A DNA stretch of 64,000 nt from Linepithema humile. Lineage: Eukaryota; Arthropoda; Insecta; Hymenoptera; Formicidae. The notes under the pieces are model-generated. The model had not been told where the DNA came from and searched no databases. It saw only the letters and a list, made by a program, of their open reading frames with translations. The translations under genes and the position numbers were made by a program. Location: assembly GCF_040581485.1 (NCBI RefSeq), contig NC_090128.1:34936931-35000930 (forward strand), given 5' to 3'. Positions 62,821 through 64,000 of the stretch are shown one piece after another (position 1 is the stretch's first letter; every line of letters starts with the position of its first letter).

Positions 62821-64000
62821 ACACGTTCATCTCACATACGGGCTTTTGCGCGTGGTTCTCGTCATTAGGTAGCCTCGTTAGAATGAGCTTTTTTCCCCGT
62901 TCGCTAATGAGGCGGTTCGCGACTTGCATTTCGCCGTCATGCAGAGGGTAGCCAACGTACGCGACAGCCGGCTCGGGGGCAGCTTCTGTGACGCCCCCGC
63001 GCGAATCTGGAGACTGACACTATTTTTAATCCTACGCGAGAGAGACGCGGACTTGATGGAATTAAAACGCATGTCCTGCTACGAAAGCTTGCTTATTCTG
63101 ACGCCTCTACGCGAAAAACGTGTCCCTTTTAGGGGCGCACCCCTGAATCGGGGTTCGCGAGAATGTCGCGTTAATAGTTGACGTCGCACGGTGGTTTGAT
63201 GATTAATTCTGCCCGTTAATTCCAGCCGCTGGATTAGAGTTCATACAGTCACAGTTGGATGTATATACGTTTGATAACTAGATATACAGACAAATTAATG
63301 CCATTGTGATTAAGCAACTGTGACGTTCTCTCGTGGTATTATTAATTGTAACATGTTACAAATGAGAGCATGCGTTTTTCATAAAAATAGTTTTGGAGAT
63401 GTAAATTGTGTACAACTAATTCTCATTCATTAAAAATTTCTCCGATCTTACTCATTTACGTCATAACACATTTTTATTGTGTCTATTATTCTTATTGAAT
63501 TATTGGCGAAATAAATTGCTACTCTCATTATTTATGTGCCACTTCGATAGTATTTATTTTAAAAGATATTTATGCGACTATCCACTATTTTTCACCGCGA
63601 TCGGACGAAGAATTTCTCTCTCCGGCTTACCGAAATTTTCGCGTGTCTAAATGGAAATAATTCAAGCTCGATTTTTTTGCTCTTTCCGGCTTTCCTCGAG
63701 CCGCGCTGATTCCTCGCTCCGGCTGTAATCGACTGCCAGCCGGGATCTTCCTCTCTCGAGTACGCTGCGACGCGGGCGACGGTCCCCATTCATCCAGCTC
63801 GTCTCGGTTGACAGCCGACCGTTGCCGTCGCTTAATTCGCGAATATTTCACCGACGCGTCATCCTGAAAATACGCTACAGCTGCTCGCGTCGTGTCTACA
63901 ATCGGCCCACCTTCGGCACACTCCCGACGAAAAATCCGCAGTCGGGCCATAAATCTCGACACTGTGATACATTTTTACTTATCACGTTCCCATCGCGCGC

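Larger units (their letters stand above)
60234..64000. other. Non-coding DNA, no gene recognised
   Basis: GC-rich at 60600-61230 and 61930-62240. AT-rich at 63240-63590. The E-box pair and trinucleotide tract are listed separately. Confidence 0.6.

Overview
The window looks like nuclear DNA of an arthropod, most likely an insect. The sequence fits a hymenopteran (ant- or bee-like) genome: CpG is frequent rather than depleted, GC-rich stretches alternate with AT-rich islands, and there are many short CT/GA, CA/GT, TA and trinucleotide microsatellites and oligo-T runs. The group assignment is inference from style, because no marker gene is present. Nothing suggests bacterial, organellar or viral DNA.

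I see no complete protein-coding gene, tRNA, rRNA, recognisable microRNA or CRISPR array. Long open frames exist, but almost all sit in GC-rich or low-complexity DNA, overlap one another on both strands, lack a believable ATG or splice context, and resemble no protein family. The window reads as intergenic DNA or the inside of a very large intron, possibly regulatory territory of a developmental gene. No sequence here tells which gene that would be.

Layout. 1-20 kb: non-coding, with CT repeats, a (TA)n tract, a 39-base T run and G/T homopolymers. 20-30 kb: GC-rich and pyrimidine-rich with several CT repeats and a cluster of homeodomain-type TAAT/ATTA cores near 21.4 kb. 30-36 kb: a composite TA/CA/TA microsatellite, a GTC repeat, a GT repeat, a small ATG frame with an amidation-like RF-GKR motif (35.3 kb) and a nuclear-receptor DR1 site (35.96 kb). 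41-45 kb: a duplicated ~52-bp element whose two copies differ only by transitions and keep a small hairpin. 46.2-46.6 kb: an open stretch faintly like M1 aminopeptidase. 48.4-48.9 kb: the one firm mobile-element find, a broken Ty1/copia fragment on the minus strand abutting a plus-strand LTR-end/primer-binding-site signature. 52.2-52.6 kb: a ~335-bp imperfect foldback element. 56-64 kb: purine, trinucleotide and CT tracts and a pair of CACGTG E-boxes near 62.7 kb.

There is no operon-like or pathway relation to describe. The items most worth checking are the rearranged copia relic, the foldback element, the covarying repeat pair and the RF-GKR frame.
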